DNA of 64,000 nt from an uncultured Clostridia bacterium (GCA_949948985.1 CATLIG010000006.1:26290-90289); one strand, 5' to 3'; positions 1-9,670 are shown, counted from the first letter of the stretch. The notes: a model not told the origin generated them from the letters alone. Program-made: numbers and translations.

Positions 1-560
1 TATACATTATTTTCAAATATAACTTCTTTTTCATTTTGAAGCACAGACCATAATTCTTTAGGAATATTCAGCCTACAAGCTTTTTCCACATCAAATTTTC
101 CTTTTCTTCTTATATTTATGCAATAAGAGAAACAATTTATGGTATGCTCCGCTTTAACAGCTGAGATATATAAATCATCAGATATAAAAATATTTTCAGT
201 GCTTTCCCCAAGTTCAATAAGTCTGACCTCAAACGGCAGTTCAGGAGCTATAGTCATAAGTCCTCGAAAAACTGTTTCAAGTCCTTTGGGACCTATAATT
301 GTAAGCTCTTGCGTTCTTCCTGAATTGCCTATTGTAAGTAGCATACCAGGAAGCCCCGAAATATGGTCGGCATGATAATGTGTAATACAAATCACACCAA
401 TATTTTTAAATCCCCAACCAAGCATTTTTAATGTAACCTGCGTACCTTCACCGCAGTCAATAAGAAAAAGATTGCCCTTATACCTGCATAAAAGAGATGT
501 AAGAAATCTATTTGGTAAAGGCATCATACCGCCCGTTCCAAGCAACGCCACATCAAGCAT
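1..560 (-). CDS. rnz: Ribonuclease Z, C-terminal part cut off by window edge
   Basis: Metallo-beta-lactamase-fold tRNA 3' endonuclease, which trims precursor tRNA 3' trailers in the cytoplasm. Reading leftward from an ATG at 560, the protein opens MLDVALLGTGGMMPLPNR, continues with LFLIDCGEGTQV, and carries the zinc-ligand motif ITHYHADHISGLPGML near residues 60-75. These are hallmark RNase Z blocks. An AGGAG ribosome binding site sits just upstream. About 186 codons are present; the family is usually about 300 residues, so the remaining third, including the later His/Asp ligands, lies outside the window. The tRNA-Tyr upstream on the same strand, ending in A with no encoded CCA, is the kind of substrate this enzyme processes. 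Confidence 0.9.
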   Translation of the reverse strand, partial: MLDVALLGTGGMMPLPNRFLTSLLCRYKGNLFLIDCGEGTQVTLKMLGWGFKNIGVICITHYHADHISGLPGMLLTIGNSGRTQELTIIGPKGLETVFRGLMTIAPELPFEVRLIELGESTENIFISDDLYISAVKAEHTINCFSYCINIRRKGKFDVEKACRLNIPKELWSVLQNEKEVIFENNV

Positions 561-1086
561 TAAAAATCAACTCCTTACAATAAATATTACACCGGTAAAT
601 TCAAACTTCATTAATTTCTAACATTATCTCGTAATCACACTAAAATGTCATTTATAAGTTTCATCATAACCTAAATAAATCATTTTATTTCCAATTATAA
701 TAATCCCCATTATAATATATGCGTTTAACAAAAACGTATATAACACTTATCCACATATAAACCGCAGCTATAGCGAGCCAATAAAAGAATAAACAATGAG
801 ATTTTAATAAGTCCGAAATATCAGATAATTATTTTATTGGCTCGCACTAAAAATTTTGCGAATTGATATATATTTAATAATATCATAAACAAAAAAATAA
901 AAAAAGACAATTCAAAAAATATTTACAAATTATACACAAATTATTTAAGGAAATACCGATTATTCTAAAATCATCAAAATAATACTTTAAATAAACAATT
1001 TAGTTTTTTATGTGAAATTATAACTTCGCTATATATATGTAAAACCATTTTAAATCTTCCATTAATTCAACTTTTCTGATAAATCT
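561..1086. other. Intergenic gap with one palindromic repeat
   Basis: No convincing gene is visible. The gap holds the 5' region of rnz and one family A palindromic repeat (769-870). The rest is AT-rich sequence without a recognisable RNA structure. Confidence 0.5.
769..870. repeat. Family A palindromic MITE-like repeat, copy 1
   Basis: Left arm TATAGCGAGCCAATAAAAGA, right arm TTTTATTGGCTCGCACTAAA followed by the family tail AATTTTGCGAATTGATATA. The GAGCC variation is mirrored in both arms as GGCTC, so the stem has been kept complementary. The same scaffold recurs about ten times in this window. Confidence 0.7.
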
Positions 1087-1111
1087 ATAAAAGCCAAGGA
1101 AAATCCTTGGC
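1087..1111 (-). terminator. Rho-independent terminator after tRNA-Tyr
   Basis: Stem GCCAAGG/CCTTGGC with a short AT loop, followed on the minus strand by TTTTAT. It lies a few bases after the tRNA-Tyr 3' end. Confidence 0.8.
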
Positions 1112-1119
1112 ATAAAAAA

Positions 1120-1201
1120 TGGATGGGGAAGGATTCGAACCTTCGAAAGCTGAGCTAACAGATTTACAGTCTGCCCCCTTTGACCACTCGGGAACCCATC
1201 C
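1120..1201 (-). tRNA. tRNA-Tyr (anticodon GTA)
   Basis: Read on the minus strand, a 7-bp acceptor stem GGATGGG/CCCATCC encloses a D arm, an anticodon loop CTGTAAA with anticodon GTA, a long class II variable arm, and the T arm GAAGG-TTCGAAT-CCTTC. The discriminator base is A, and CCA is not encoded because T residues follow. Class II structure plus GTA identifies bacterial tRNA-Tyr. A sigma-A-like promoter lies about 110 bases upstream and a terminator follows directly, so it is probably a single-gene transcript. Confidence 0.95.
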
Positions 1202-1310
1202 ATATATAAACATAAACCGCTCAATACTATTTTTTTTATAATAAATAAGGCACTTATTACCTAAATTAAAATAATTATATCTGACATCTTTATTATTACC
1301 ACTTTGTTAT

Positions 1311-1339
1311 AGTCTATCAAAAAAAAGCTTGTATGTCAA
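1311..1339 (-). promoter_or_regulatory. Sigma-A-type promoter for tRNA-Tyr
   Basis: On the minus strand TTGACA (1334-1339), a 17-base spacer, then TAGACT (1311-1316). It points at tRNA-Tyr with a leader of roughly 100 bases. Confidence 0.5.
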
Positions 1340-1437
1340 TATATTATGTAAAATTTTTTTTAAAACAGTCAAACTTTGCCTTATTTCACCTTTTATAACT
1401 ATCATTTATGTATTTTAGATATCCATACAAAACATGT

Positions 1438-1468
1438 CTGTCAGTCAAACAAATTGTTTGACTGACAG
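1438..1468. repeat. Near-perfect palindrome, possible terminator
   Basis: CTGTCAGTCAAAC (1438-1450) and its exact complement GTTTGACTGACAG (1456-1468) flank five bases AAATT. It lies about 100 bases beyond the stop of the Ca-binding protein gene. A weak T-rich stretch follows on both strands, so a terminator role is possible but not clear. Confidence 0.6.
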
Positions 1469-1532
1469 ATATGTTTTATGTATAAAATTTATTTATATAG
1501 AGAAATACCGCGATTTTAAAAAATTTTATTAC

Positions 1533-1573
1533 ACTTCTTTCGAAACTTTACAGTAATTTCAGAAGAAATCTAT
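1533..1573. repeat. Family E short palindromic repeat overlapping a stop codon
   Basis: On the minus strand TAGATTTCTTCTGAAATTAC runs into GTAAAGTTTCGAAAGAAGTG. It matches the termini AGACTTCTTTYGAAAC seen elsewhere. Its first three bases are the TAG stop of the neighbouring gene. Confidence 0.55.
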
Positions 1574-2829
1574 TTTTTATTTTTAACAGCAAAATCAATT
1601 TGTTGTATACTTCCGGAACCGCCACTTTCTTTAAGATAAACTCCTGTACTTCTTACTTGCGCATTTTGTTGATTTGTCTCAACATTGTTTACACTAAATT
1701 CTGTTGAAACACTGTTCAGATATATAGCGCCTAAATCAGCTTCTTTTAAAGATAGCAAAACATCTTTACCATTTTCATCTTTAGTCCATACTTTCAGTTT
1801 ATTAAATATTTCGTCAGCCTCGTCAATCCAGCCATTTCCGTCATCATCATACTTAGCAAGCTCTTTAAAACCATTTCCTGTCAATGCCCCAAACAGTTCG
1901 CTTCCATCATTAATAACACCATCATTATTTTTATCAAGCGCCAAAAATCCACTGCCTTTTCCAAGCATAGAAATTTCGTCTTCTTTTCCATCAGCGTCAA
2001 TATCAAAGAAGAAAGTCTGGTCGCTTATATTAGCCGGAGCCGAATCAAGGTTAATAACAAGAGGATCTCGCAAAACAACTTCTTCCGATGTATAATGTTC
2101 CATATATTGTTCAAAACTTCTTGACATTTCAACATTTACATTAAAAGAAATTTCTCTTCCATCAGCCGTTTTAACAATACCTGCCGATGAAAACTCTGTA
2201 ACTTCCTCTTCTTTTACAAAAACAGATTCTTTTGTTTGAATTTTCCATACATTATTTCTGTTTATCTCAAAAGAGTTTTTTAAATAGCTATTATTTTCCG
2301 ATAAATTATTTTGTTCAATGCCCTTTTCTCTTTTTATACCTCTAAGCGTATCAGATAAACTTTCCATCTTATCAAAAATACTTTTTTGAAAGTCAATTTT
2401 CATACCTTTTTTATTTTTGGTAATAGACTGTAAAAGTTGAAGTAACGCTTTAAGTCTCATAGTGTAATAATCGTCAATTTTTGCAAAAACAGATTCCTGT
2501 GCCGAATTTGTGGCATTCACGGAACTTTTAGTTTCTTCAGGTAGTAAAATCCCCTTTTTATTTTTATCATCATCTGCATTTTCCGTATCATCAATTAAAG
2601 TATCATATACATTTTCATTTGCCCTGTCAGTATCATAAGAATCCGACTTATTTCTGTTTCGTGCAAGATATTCCTGCGCCTCTTCAGAAATTGTCAAAAC
2701 ATCTCTTGAATAACTTTTTATAGTTACCCCTGAACCGGAGTTTTTTCGGGTTTGCTCTGTTTCTCTGTTAAATACAGAATTATTTTTTCTTGAAGAATTC
2801 ATAGCGACATTGTAAGAATTTATAATCAT
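1570..2829 (-). CDS. Predicted calcium-binding protein with EF-hand-like loops
   Basis: 419 residues, with no signal peptide or membrane segment. I do not recognise a named family. The N-terminal half is hydrophilic and helical. Residues about 270-370 carry calcium-loop-like stretches: DIDADGKEDEI, LDKNNDGVINDGSELFG and YDDDGNGWIDEADEIF. This resembles the EF-hand/dockerin-like tails of many clostridial proteins annotated as VCBS or EF-hand proteins. The final part, VWTKDENGKDVLLSLKEADL, fits the same type. The start has a good AAGGAG site. It is a monocistronic-looking gene, and its TAG stop is the first triplet of a short palindromic repeat. Calcium binding is inferred from the Asp-rich loops; the cellular role is unknown. 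Confidence 0.6.
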   Translation of the reverse strand: MIINSYNVAMNSSRKNNSVFNRETEQTRKNSGSGVTIKSYSRDVLTISEEAQEYLARNRNKSDSYDTDRANENVYDTLIDDTENADDDKNKKGILLPEETKSSVNATNSAQESVFAKIDDYYTMRLKALLQLLQSITKNKKGMKIDFQKSIFDKMESLSDTLRGIKREKGIEQNNLSENNSYLKNSFEINRNNVWKIQTKESVFVKEEEVTEFSSAGIVKTADGREISFNVNVEMSRSFEQYMEHYTSEEVVLRDPLVINLDSAPANISDQTFFFDIDADGKEDEISMLGKGSGFLALDKNNDGVINDGSELFGALTGNGFKELAKYDDDGNGWIDEADEIFNKLKVWTKDENGKDVLLSLKEADLGAIYLNSVSTEFSVNNVETNQQNAQVRSTGVYLKESGGSGSIQQIDFAVKNKK

Positions 2830-3185
2830 AGCATAATCTCCTTTTTATCTCAAAAAAACAATAATTAATCTTTGAAAATAAACTTTATAAAAATAATAAA
2901 TATTTATAAAACAGATTAATATTGTCTGCTCAAATACAAAACCATAATAACTTGATAAATAAGGTACCCTACTATAGTTATCGGCAAAAATTAAAAAAAA
3001 GATAATATCTGTTTTTATGGCAATTCACAAATTTTTCAAAATAATATCCATATTTAATAACCTTTAAAATCCACCTGAGAAAATTCACAATATTTTTAAA
3101 CAAATAAAAAAATTTCTTAATATATCGCATTTTTTTAAACTTATTTGTTCATTCTCTTATCGATTCGCTATTAGTGTATAACAAA
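2830..3185. other. Intergenic gap without recognised features
   Basis: Very AT-rich. It should contain the promoter of the Ca-binding protein gene on the minus strand. I see no gene or strong RNA structure. Confidence 0.4.
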
Positions 3186-3237
3186 AGACTTCTTTCCAAA
3201 CTGTATCCATTACAACAATTCCATAAGAAAGAAGTCT
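3186..3237. repeat. Family E palindrome, likely doubling as terminator
   Basis: AGACTTCTTTC (from 3186) and GAAAGAAGTCT (to 3237) form a stem just downstream of the lipoprotein gene. The termini match family E copies at 18.6 and 50.1 kb. Its position suggests it could end the lipoprotein transcript. Confidence 0.6.
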
Positions 3238-3274
3238 ATTAACCGGCATATTCAAAAACAATTCTAATATTCTA

Positions 3275-3934
3275 TCATTGAATTGCAGAAAAATTTTTAA
3301 GATCTCTTGATACGAATGATATATATTCGCCTGTCATAATATCAAATACTGCTGTATCATTAACAATTTTCCATTTTCCGTCTTCTTTTATAAGGTCTAC
3401 GGACACTGTTTTCTCAAGCCTGTCTTTGTTTGAGTATTCATCAATATATTTTTTCAAAATAGGATTAAATGCGGAAACAACTTCCTCTTGAGAAGCATTA
3501 TAATTCATAGCTATATCAAGAGTATTATATTCCATAAAGGTGTTTATCATAACATCTGACATATATATGTTGCTCATCTTCACATTTACCTTGGCAGTTT
3601 CATCTTTTTCTTCTGCATTTAAAATCTCAAATTTAAAGTTTTCAGTAATACATTTCCATGTAAGTTCTGTAGATTCATTTTGATTTATAGATTCGGCGTC
3701 AATTGAGCATATTCCATCAGCCATATAAGAACTTAACACATCAATATTATTTGCCTGATAATTTTTCAAAAAAACATCTACAGTATACTCCAAAGAATCC
3801 TTTTCATATTGTGATTCTTCAATTTTATTTTCTTGATTTTCTAATTTGGTTGTATCATCAACTTTTCCTCCGCATCCCGTTAAAGCGAAAATAGAAACTA
3901 ATAACATAAAAAACATTATCTTCTTAAATCTCAT
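3275..3934 (-). CDS. Lipoprotein, NTF2-like/DUF5105-type
   Basis: I choose the ATG at 3934 because it has AAAGGAGT upstream and begins a clear lipoprotein signal: MRFKKIMFFMLLVSIFALTG followed by Cys, a lipobox LTGC. The 219-residue precursor should be cleaved and lipidated on the outer membrane face. The mature part (LEYTVDVFLKNYQANNIDVL... ending VSVDLIKEDGKWKIVND) looks like the small NTF2/DUF5105-like ligand-pocket domains common in clostridial lipoproteins, which often end with a DGKWKI-type strand. That family assignment is from memory of the pattern and is tentative. No operon partner is evident. The function is unknown. Confidence 0.65.
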   Translation of the reverse strand: MRFKKIMFFMLLVSIFALTGCGGKVDDTTKLENQENKIEESQYEKDSLEYTVDVFLKNYQANNIDVLSSYMADGICSIDAESINQNESTELTWKCITENFKFEILNAEEKDETAKVNVKMSNIYMSDVMINTFMEYNTLDIAMNYNASQEEVVSAFNPILKKYIDEYSNKDRLEKTVSVDLIKEDGKWKIVNDTAVFDIMTGEYISFVSRDLKNFSAIQ

Positions 3935-4064
3935 AAAAAAACTCCTTTGCAAATTTTCTTTCAGAGCTTCTGTACATAAAATAATGGACTGTAAAGCCAT
4001 TTTCTTTACAATCCATTATTATTAAAGCAAGAATTATTTTATATATAATTCAACAAATATATTA

Positions 4065-5594
4065 TTAAATAATCACTTTACCTATAGCTCCTGTATATTT
4101 TGGAAATTCATCAAATGTCCATAAAGTTTTGCATACAAACCGAACTTTTTTTGGTTCTCCGCAAAACATAATATTAATCTCAAATCTTATAATAGGTTCT
4201 TCCACTGTTGTAGAATAAAGCATTCTTTTAATTTCAGAAATATTTTCAACCCCAAGTATTTCAATAATTTTCTCATTTTTCTCAGGATTCATAATTAACT
4301 TATTTAAACCAAATTTTTCAACACCTCGTTTAGATAAAGTAAGCATAGAAGGGTCTGAAACAATCTCAAATTGAATATCGTCTGAAATAGATGCGAAAAA
4401 ATCATTTTTATCTCTCTCATACTCAATAATTTTCAATCTGTTCTCATTTGAAAACAAATCTTTTTTATCAAGCATGTGTTCAGCAATATTAAACATTTCC
4501 ATTTGGCTTTTAGGAGTTTCTATTTCAGGTTTTTTAACCGCTCCGATTTCCATTTTTATAACATCCGCCACCTCTTTAAGACATTCAAGCAAAAGAGGAT
4601 TAAAGCTTCCACATTCCCCATTTAAAATCATTTCCATTGCAGTCTCGTGAGTAAAAGCTTTTTTGTACACACGTTCACTTGTAAGAGCGTCATATACATC
4701 AGCGATAGAAACAATCTGAGCCGAGATAGGAATTTCCTCGCCTTTAAGACCATCAGGATATCCTCTTCCGTCCCATCTTTCATGATGCCATCTGCAAATC
4801 TCGTAAGCCATTTTAACCAAAGGCTCTCCCTTGTAAAAAATAACCTCTTCAATCATTGAAGCGCCTACCATAGAATGAGTTTTCATAATTTCAAACTCTT
4901 CTTTCGTAAGCTTTCCCGGTTTATTAAGAATGCTTTCAGGAATACTGATTTTGCCTATATCATGCAAAGAAGACGCAACGCTTATAAGAGAAATATCATC
5001 TGCTGTAAGATTATATTTATCCGTTTTTTGAATAAGCTTTTTAAGCAATATTTCACTCATTGAATGAATATGAAGAACATGCGCTCCGCTTTCACCGTTT
5101 CTGAATTCAACGATATGACTCAAAATATCAATCATAAGATTATTATTTTTTTCTTTTTCATAAATTTGTTCAGCCACAAGTTCAATAAGTTTTTTCTGTT
5201 TAGCGTGAAGTACAACTGTATTAACAACTCTTCTCTTAACTATAAAAGAGTCAAACGGACGATTAATGTAATCTGTAACACCAAAATTATAGGCACGCTC
5301 AACAAATTCATTTGTGTTTTCGGCCGAAATCATAATTACAGGCACTTCTTTAATCCAACCATAATTATTCATAAGAGATAAAACTTCAAACCCGTCCATT
5401 TCCGGCATAACTATATCAAGAAGAACAAGAGAAATAGTTTCCAATGATTTTTTAAGTATATCAACAGCCTCAATACCGTTTTCAGCCTCAATAATCTCAT
5501 ATTCATTCTCAAGTATATTTATCAAAATTGAACGATTAATTTCAGAATCATCAACTATCAATATTTTTTGTTTGACTGGTTTTGTTTCATTCAT
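4065..5594 (-). CDS. Response regulator with HD-GYP phosphodiesterase domain
   Basis: A receiver domain at residues 5-125 has the acidic pair VDDSE, the phospho-acceptor in LLDIVMPEMDG and a conserved K/R region. An HD-GYP domain follows at about 155-340 with HDIGKISIP, HHERWDGRGYPDGL and SIADVYDALTSERVYK. HD-GYP domains hydrolyse cyclic di-GMP, so this is probably a phosphorylation-controlled c-di-GMP phosphodiesterase. The last ~120 residues, after the HD-GYP domain, are an extra region I cannot name (it may be PAS-like). The upstream in-frame ATG at 5630 would bury the GGAAAGAGGG site inside the gene, so the ATG at 5594 is preferred. The Hpt gene lies directly upstream on the same strand and is a likely phosphate donor. 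Confidence 0.88.
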   Translation of the reverse strand: MNETKPVKQKILIVDDSEINRSILINILENEYEIIEAENGIEAVDILKKSLETISLVLLDIVMPEMDGFEVLSLMNNYGWIKEVPVIMISAENTNEFVERAYNFGVTDYINRPFDSFIVKRRVVNTVVLHAKQKKLIELVAEQIYEKEKNNNLMIDILSHIVEFRNGESGAHVLHIHSMSEILLKKLIQKTDKYNLTADDISLISVASSLHDIGKISIPESILNKPGKLTKEEFEIMKTHSMVGASMIEEVIFYKGEPLVKMAYEICRWHHERWDGRGYPDGLKGEEIPISAQIVSIADVYDALTSERVYKKAFTHETAMEMILNGECGSFNPLLLECLKEVADVIKMEIGAVKKPEIETPKSQMEMFNIAEHMLDKKDLFSNENRLKIIEYERDKNDFFASISDDIQFEIVSDPSMLTLSKRGVEKFGLNKLIMNPEKNEKIIEILGVENISEIKRMLYSTTVEEPIIRFEINIMFCGEPKKVRFVCKTLWTFDEFPKYTGAIGKVII

Positions 5595-5766
5595 AAAATT
5601 TAAATTCCCTCTTTCCAAAATAAAATTCATAAATTATAGAAAAATAATAAAATAACACAATATCAAAGTTTTATAAATATAATATATTCAAAGTTTATTT
5701 TATTGTTTCACTATAAAATTTTACAGACTATTATAAAACAATTTTTATAAAATTCAGATTTATAGC

Positions 5767-6117
5767 TTAAATATATTTCTCAATTATACTTATAATATTT
5801 TCCTGAGCCGGAAGTATTTCTTTAAAAACCTCTTCGGCCTCTTCATTTTGATTTGCTCTCAAAAAATTAACAATTTTAGTATATCCGTCAAAAAGTGTTT
5901 TCACAGATAAATTACCCATTGTACCTTTAAGAGAATGGGCGCCTGAAAGAGCGTTTTCATAATCCTTTTTCTCAAAGCTTTCCGCAACATCATACTTTTT
6001 AACATTTTCAGGCAACTTTTTAATTAATCTTTCAAACAAAGCCGAATTACCCATAAATCTTTTAAGAGCATCGTCCATATCGACACCTGCTTCAGTAAGT
6101 TCTTCAATTAACCCCAT
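5767..6117 (-). CDS. Hpt (histidine phosphotransfer) domain protein
   Basis: A 116-residue stand-alone Hpt protein. It opens with LTEAGVDMDDALKRFMGN, the usual Hpt first helix, and carries the phosphorylatable histidine in GAHSLKGTMGNL near residue 60. Such four-helix bundles relay phosphate between a hybrid kinase and a response regulator. Strong RBS AAAAGGAG. It precedes the REC-HD-GYP gene on the same strand by about 170 bases, which suggests one relay unit. No sensor kinase is encoded in the window, so the donor must be elsewhere. Confidence 0.88.
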   Translation of the reverse strand: MGLIEELTEAGVDMDDALKRFMGNSALFERLIKKLPENVKKYDVAESFEKKDYENALSGAHSLKGTMGNLSVKTLFDGYTKIVNFLRANQNEEAEEVFKEILPAQENIISIIEKYI

Positions 6118-6343
6118 TAATAAAAACTCCTTTTAAATATAATTTTAATAAATAGAATAATAATATGTTTTGTAAATTCTTATTTGCATTTAATAAAATT
6201 TTTTTACTTATTTTACAAAATTTTGTAAACTATTATTATAATATTCACGAAAACATACATTAATATATTTGAATAAATCCTTACAATTTTCAGATTTTCT
6301 CATAAAAATATAAAACTTTCGCAGAATATCTATGTTCAGCATT

Positions 6344-6373
6344 ATCGTAACATATCTTATTCAATTTTGTCAA
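6344..6373 (-). promoter_or_regulatory. Sigma-A-type promoter for the Hpt/HD-GYP unit
   Basis: On the minus strand TTGACA (6368-6373), an 18-base spacer, TACGAT (6344-6349). The leader to the Hpt gene would be about 220 bases. The remainder of the 6118-6603 gap shows no gene. Confidence 0.4.
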
Positions 6374-6549
6374 GATTTTTTGTCATAAATCCACAAAAAA
6401 CAATTTTTATAAAACCGTAGTCACTATACATTTAAGATAGTATTTTCAGTAAAATGAAATACTACAAAGTTAATTCTTTCACAAAGCAAAGTACCAACAA
6501 CCTATGAAATCATAATCATACTTTATTTTCTACGTAAAATTAGTCATAT

Positions 6550-6598
6550 TATAGTAATCCAATTTAAAAATTATTTATTTTTAGATTGGATTGCTATA
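6550..6598. repeat. Short palindrome with TATAG...CTATA ends
   Basis: TATAGTAATCCAATTTAAAA and TTTTAGATTGGATTGCTATA are imperfect inverted arms. It sits immediately after the PAP2 gene stop and could also act as a terminator. Confidence 0.55.
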
Positions 6599-6603
6599 AT
6601 TTT

Positions 6604-7095
6604 TTAAAAAATGAAAAAACCTATGTATCCAAAAAATATTCCTACAAAAAAACCAGCAAGAACGTCCGATAAATAATGAAGACCTGCAAATACACGTGAA
6701 ATTCCCGTAAAAACAGCCATAATAAAAATGATTGTACCAATTCTATAATTTATATAAAAAAACGCGAATGAAATAATCATAGCTGACGCTGAATGATTGC
6801 TTGGAAAAGAACCCTCGCTTTTATGATATACAATACTTTTTGTTTTAAGGGCATCAAAAGGACGTTTTCTTCCTATTAAGTTTCTGATAATCATATTAAA
6901 AAATATCACAAAAACAGTTATAAAAAAGAAACGAAAAAACCTTTCATCTCTGAAAAATACAAGTATTGCAGACATAACTCCAAAAATAAAAAAAAATGCA
7001 TAAGCGGAAATCTGTACAATAAATCTGATAACACTGTAAATAATCTTATGATTTAAAGTAAAATTATATAACCTAAGAAAAATTTTTTTATCCAT
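6604..7095 (-). CDS. PAP2-family membrane phosphatase (possible undecaprenyl-diphosphatase)
   Basis: A 163-residue polytopic membrane protein with the three PAP2 acid phosphatase motifs: GRKRPFDAL (K-x-R-P), EGSFPSNHSASA (PSGH-like), and SRVFAGLHYLSDVLAG (SR-x5-H-x3-D). Hydrophobic helices flank the motifs. Family members such as BcrC recycle undecaprenyl pyrophosphate for cell-wall synthesis at the outer membrane face; others dephosphorylate lipid phosphates. The substrate cannot be decided from sequence. RBS AGAGGA. A monocistronic layout is likely, with a palindrome directly after the stop. Confidence 0.85.
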   Translation of the reverse strand: MDKKIFLRLYNFTLNHKIIYSVIRFIVQISAYAFFFIFGVMSAILVFFRDERFFRFFFITVFVIFFNMIIRNLIGRKRPFDALKTKSIVYHKSEGSFPSNHSASAMIISFAFFYINYRIGTIIFIMAVFTGISRVFAGLHYLSDVLAGFFVGIFFGYIGFFIF

Positions 7096-7306
7096 AAACT
7101 ATCCTCTAAAAAATTATGCCTACAGTCAAAAACAGTTGCCTTTAACTGTAGACATAACTTATGTAAGTACTTATAGTAACTCACAAAACTTTTAACACAA
7201 AAAATAAAATCAATCATTAGCATGATATTTTTAGACAAATCTAATTAATTCAAAGCAAAAATAGTTTCATTAGCATATACTTTTTTTTCAAATATATAAA
7301 CGGCGG

Positions 7307-8146
7307 TTATTTATTCCATACCCCGTCAAAAGAAAACTCTGCTGGTCCTGTCATATATACATGACCATCTTTTTCATTCCATGTAATACTTAAATTTCCG
7401 CCAAGTAATTTTACATCAACGTCATTTCTGTCAGATTTTCCGTTAAGAACAGACGCTACAACCGTGGCGCAGGTACCTGTTCCGCAGGCAAGAGTTTCAC
7501 CTGTTCCTCTTTCCCAAACACGCATTTTAAGGTGGTTTTTGTCAATAACCTCGACAAACTCTATGTTTGCCCGCTTTGGAAAATGCTTGTCACATTCAAG
7601 AACCGAACCATATTTATCAACATCAAAATTATCAACATCGTCAATAAAAGTTATAGCGTGAGGATTGCCCATAGATACACATGTAAAAACAAATTCCCTG
7701 TCACAAGATTTTAAAACAAGATTTTTAACAGGATTTTCTTCAGAAACAACAGGAATTTCAGACGCACTTAAAATAGGTTCTCCCATATCTACCTCAAGCA
7801 AAATAGTTTCTTTTTTATCATTTAAAGTGAGTTTTAATATTTTAATTCCCGCCAAAGTTTCAACAGTAATTACATCTTTATCAGCAATTCCCCTGTCATG
7901 AACATACTTTCCAACGCATCTTACACCATTTCCGCACATTTCCGATTCAGAACCGTCCCAGTTAAACATTCTCATACGGCAGTCAGCAACATCGCTTGGC
8001 ATAATAAGTATAAGACCATCCGAACCCACGCCAAAATGTCTGTCACTTATAGCTTTCGCAAGTTCCGAAGGATTTTCAATAATTTCCTCAAAACAGTTTA
8101 CATAGACATAGTCATTTCCACAGCCATGCATTTTAGTAAATTTCAT
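7307..8146 (-). CDS. dapF: Diaminopimelate epimerase
   Basis: Converts LL- to meso-diaminopimelate, the last step before lysine or peptidoglycan use. I start at 8146, where AGGAGTG precedes ATG and the protein opens [16 protein letters not shown], the conserved DapF N-terminus; the longer open frame upstream lacks support. Both catalytic cysteines are visible: [17 protein letters not shown] near residue 75 and [12 protein letters not shown] near residue 220. 279 residues, the family's normal length. It follows the flavodoxin-like/SCP2 gene by 67 bases and is probably cotranscribed with it. Confidence 0.95.
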   Translation of the reverse strand: MKFTKMHGCGNDYVYVNCFEEIIENPSELAKAISDRHFGVGSDGLILIMPSDVADCRMRMFNWDGSESEMCGNGVRCVGKYVHDRGIADKDVITVETLAGIKILKLTLNDKKETILLEVDMGEPILSASEIPVVSEENPVKNLVLKSCDREFVFTCVSMGNPHAITFIDDVDNFDVDKYGSVLECDKHFPKRANIEFVEVIDKNHLKMRVWERGTGETLACGTGTCATVVASVLNGKSDRNDVDVKLLGGNLSITWNEKDGHVYMTGPAEFSFDGVWNK

Positions 8147-8213
8147 AAATAAAAACACTCCTGTCATTATAGAATAAAAAATTGAATATATAAAATAATG
8201 TATTAAAATAAAT

Positions 8214-9374
8214 TTATTTCTGCAATTTAAAAAGCTGGTCAAATTTAGTCATAAGAACAAAATTACCTCTAACTTTAAGCTGACCAATCATAAAAGCTTT
8301 CTGAATCGTATATTTACCGTTTAAAATATCAATCCATACAGAACAATCCGAAAATACCGTAACATCAGGATTTTCATGAACCCCCTCTTTATATTCACAA
8401 TTACTGCCTTTTATAGTAATATATCCCTCAAATTTTTCGTCACCTTTTATATTTATTTGTATAACCGCTTCTATACCTGCCGCAAGCTGAGGCTGGAAAT
8501 AATGATAAAGACTTTGAGTTCTTTGACGACAGCTTTTTATATGTGGCACAATATCAGAACTTCCATAACTCATATCCTGTCCTGGACGATAAAAAGTTTC
8601 CGAAAACTCATTGTTTAAACTAACTTTATCCGACTTTTCGCTGTTATACTGACTAGTCAAAAATTTTGAGATTTCTTTTATATCTTCTTCCTGTTTTGCG
8701 TCAAAAGCATTATAATCAATTTGTTTAAGAATTTCACTCGACTTTATCTTCTTTGGTACGTCATTGTCAAAAACTTTACCAATATTTTCATTAAAAATAG
8801 TATTATTGCTTTGTGAATCCATAACAGTTGTTTTTTTTGTTGGAATAATAAATTTTCTGTCCTGTTTCAGAATCCTGTATAAATCCTCGGCATATTTTTC
8901 AATAGCTTCTTTTATATCCGGATTATCTATAGCCTTTTTAGCGTTATTTTCAGAAATAGTAATTCTTCCGACTTCAATTCCACCAAATTCAGCAATTACA
9001 TCTGTTATTATATCACAAGCTTTTTTTTCACTTCCATCAGAGGCTACAGTAACACAAAAGCACTTTTTCTCTTTAAAATAATTAGGATAAACCCCAAAAC
9101 CAAGATGTTCCATAAAAGTCTGTAAAATACCGCACGGCATTGATAATACTGATGTTGACTCAATAACAACTCCATCGGCTGAATTTATTCTGTTTAAAAT
9201 ATTTTCAACAGTCTGAGCTTTAACACCGTCAAAAAAGTTAATATTAAAAAGAGATAGGTTAATTTCCTCAACCTCCACGCCAAGTTCAAAAAAAGTACTT
9301 TTAAGAATTTGAGAAATATTGTTAAGGCCCTGTTCAAAAGCAGGCATAGCTGCATGCAATGAAACGATTTTCAT
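8214..9374 (-). CDS. Flavodoxin/NADPH-FMN-reductase-like protein fused to SCP2 domain
   Basis: 386 residues. The first ~180 look like an NAD(P)H-dependent FMN reductase/flavodoxin fold: [20 protein letters not shown], then [20 protein letters not shown] at the position of the flavin loop. A linker of about 110 polar residues follows. The last ~100 residues ([20 protein letters not shown] ... [20 protein letters not shown] ... [20 protein letters not shown]) form a typical SCP2 sterol/lipid-carrier domain. ATG at 9374 with GGAGGGAG is preferred to the TTG five codons upstream, which would overlap that site. Flavin and lipid binding are inferred from fold; no substrate is known. Confidence 0.75.
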   Translation of the reverse strand: MKIVSLHAAMPAFEQGLNNISQILKSTFFELGVEVEEINLSLFNINFFDGVKAQTVENILNRINSADGVVIESTSVLSMPCGILQTFMEHLGFGVYPNYFKEKKCFCVTVASDGSEKKACDIITDVIAEFGGIEVGRITISENNAKKAIDNPDIKEAIEKYAEDLYRILKQDRKFIIPTKKTTVMDSQSNNTIFNENIGKVFDNDVPKKIKSSEILKQIDYNAFDAKQEEDIKEISKFLTSQYNSEKSDKVSLNNEFSETFYRPGQDMSYGSSDIVPHIKSCRQRTQSLYHYFQPQLAAGIEAVIQINIKGDEKFEGYITIKGSNCEYKEGVHENPDVTVFSDCSVWIDILNGKYTIQKAFMIGQLKVRGNFVLMTKFDQLFKLQK

Positions 9375-9611
9375 AAAGTCTCCCTCCAAAACAAAGTAAT
9401 CAAAATACCCTTATAACAAAATAATAAAAAGCTTTCTTGATACATCAGGATTATTAAAACTTGCTTATTCATTTTTTATTGTTTCGTTATAAATTAAATT
9501 TTATGGACTGTTATATAACCATATTTTATTAGATTATTATTAGTTTAACACAAAGAACATTTTTGTCAATATAAAATCTATTTTTTATAAATATCAAAAT
9601 AATACTTTACA

Positions 9612-9646
9612 TAAAAAAAAGTCACTGCCAAAAGACAGATGACTTT
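9612..9646 (-). terminator. Strong rho-independent terminator
   Basis: Minus strand AAAGTCATCTG / CAGTGACTTT hairpin followed by a run of T. It lies about 280 bases past the NHL-SLH gene stop and faces the same direction. Confidence 0.7.
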
Positions 9647-9670
9647 AATAACCATATTTTTATAAGATAC

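Noticed and set aside
1018..1224. 68-codon open frame covering the tRNA-Tyr
   Set aside because: It runs through the tRNA gene and its terminator on the same strand; it has no ribosome binding site and is a typical tRNA shadow.
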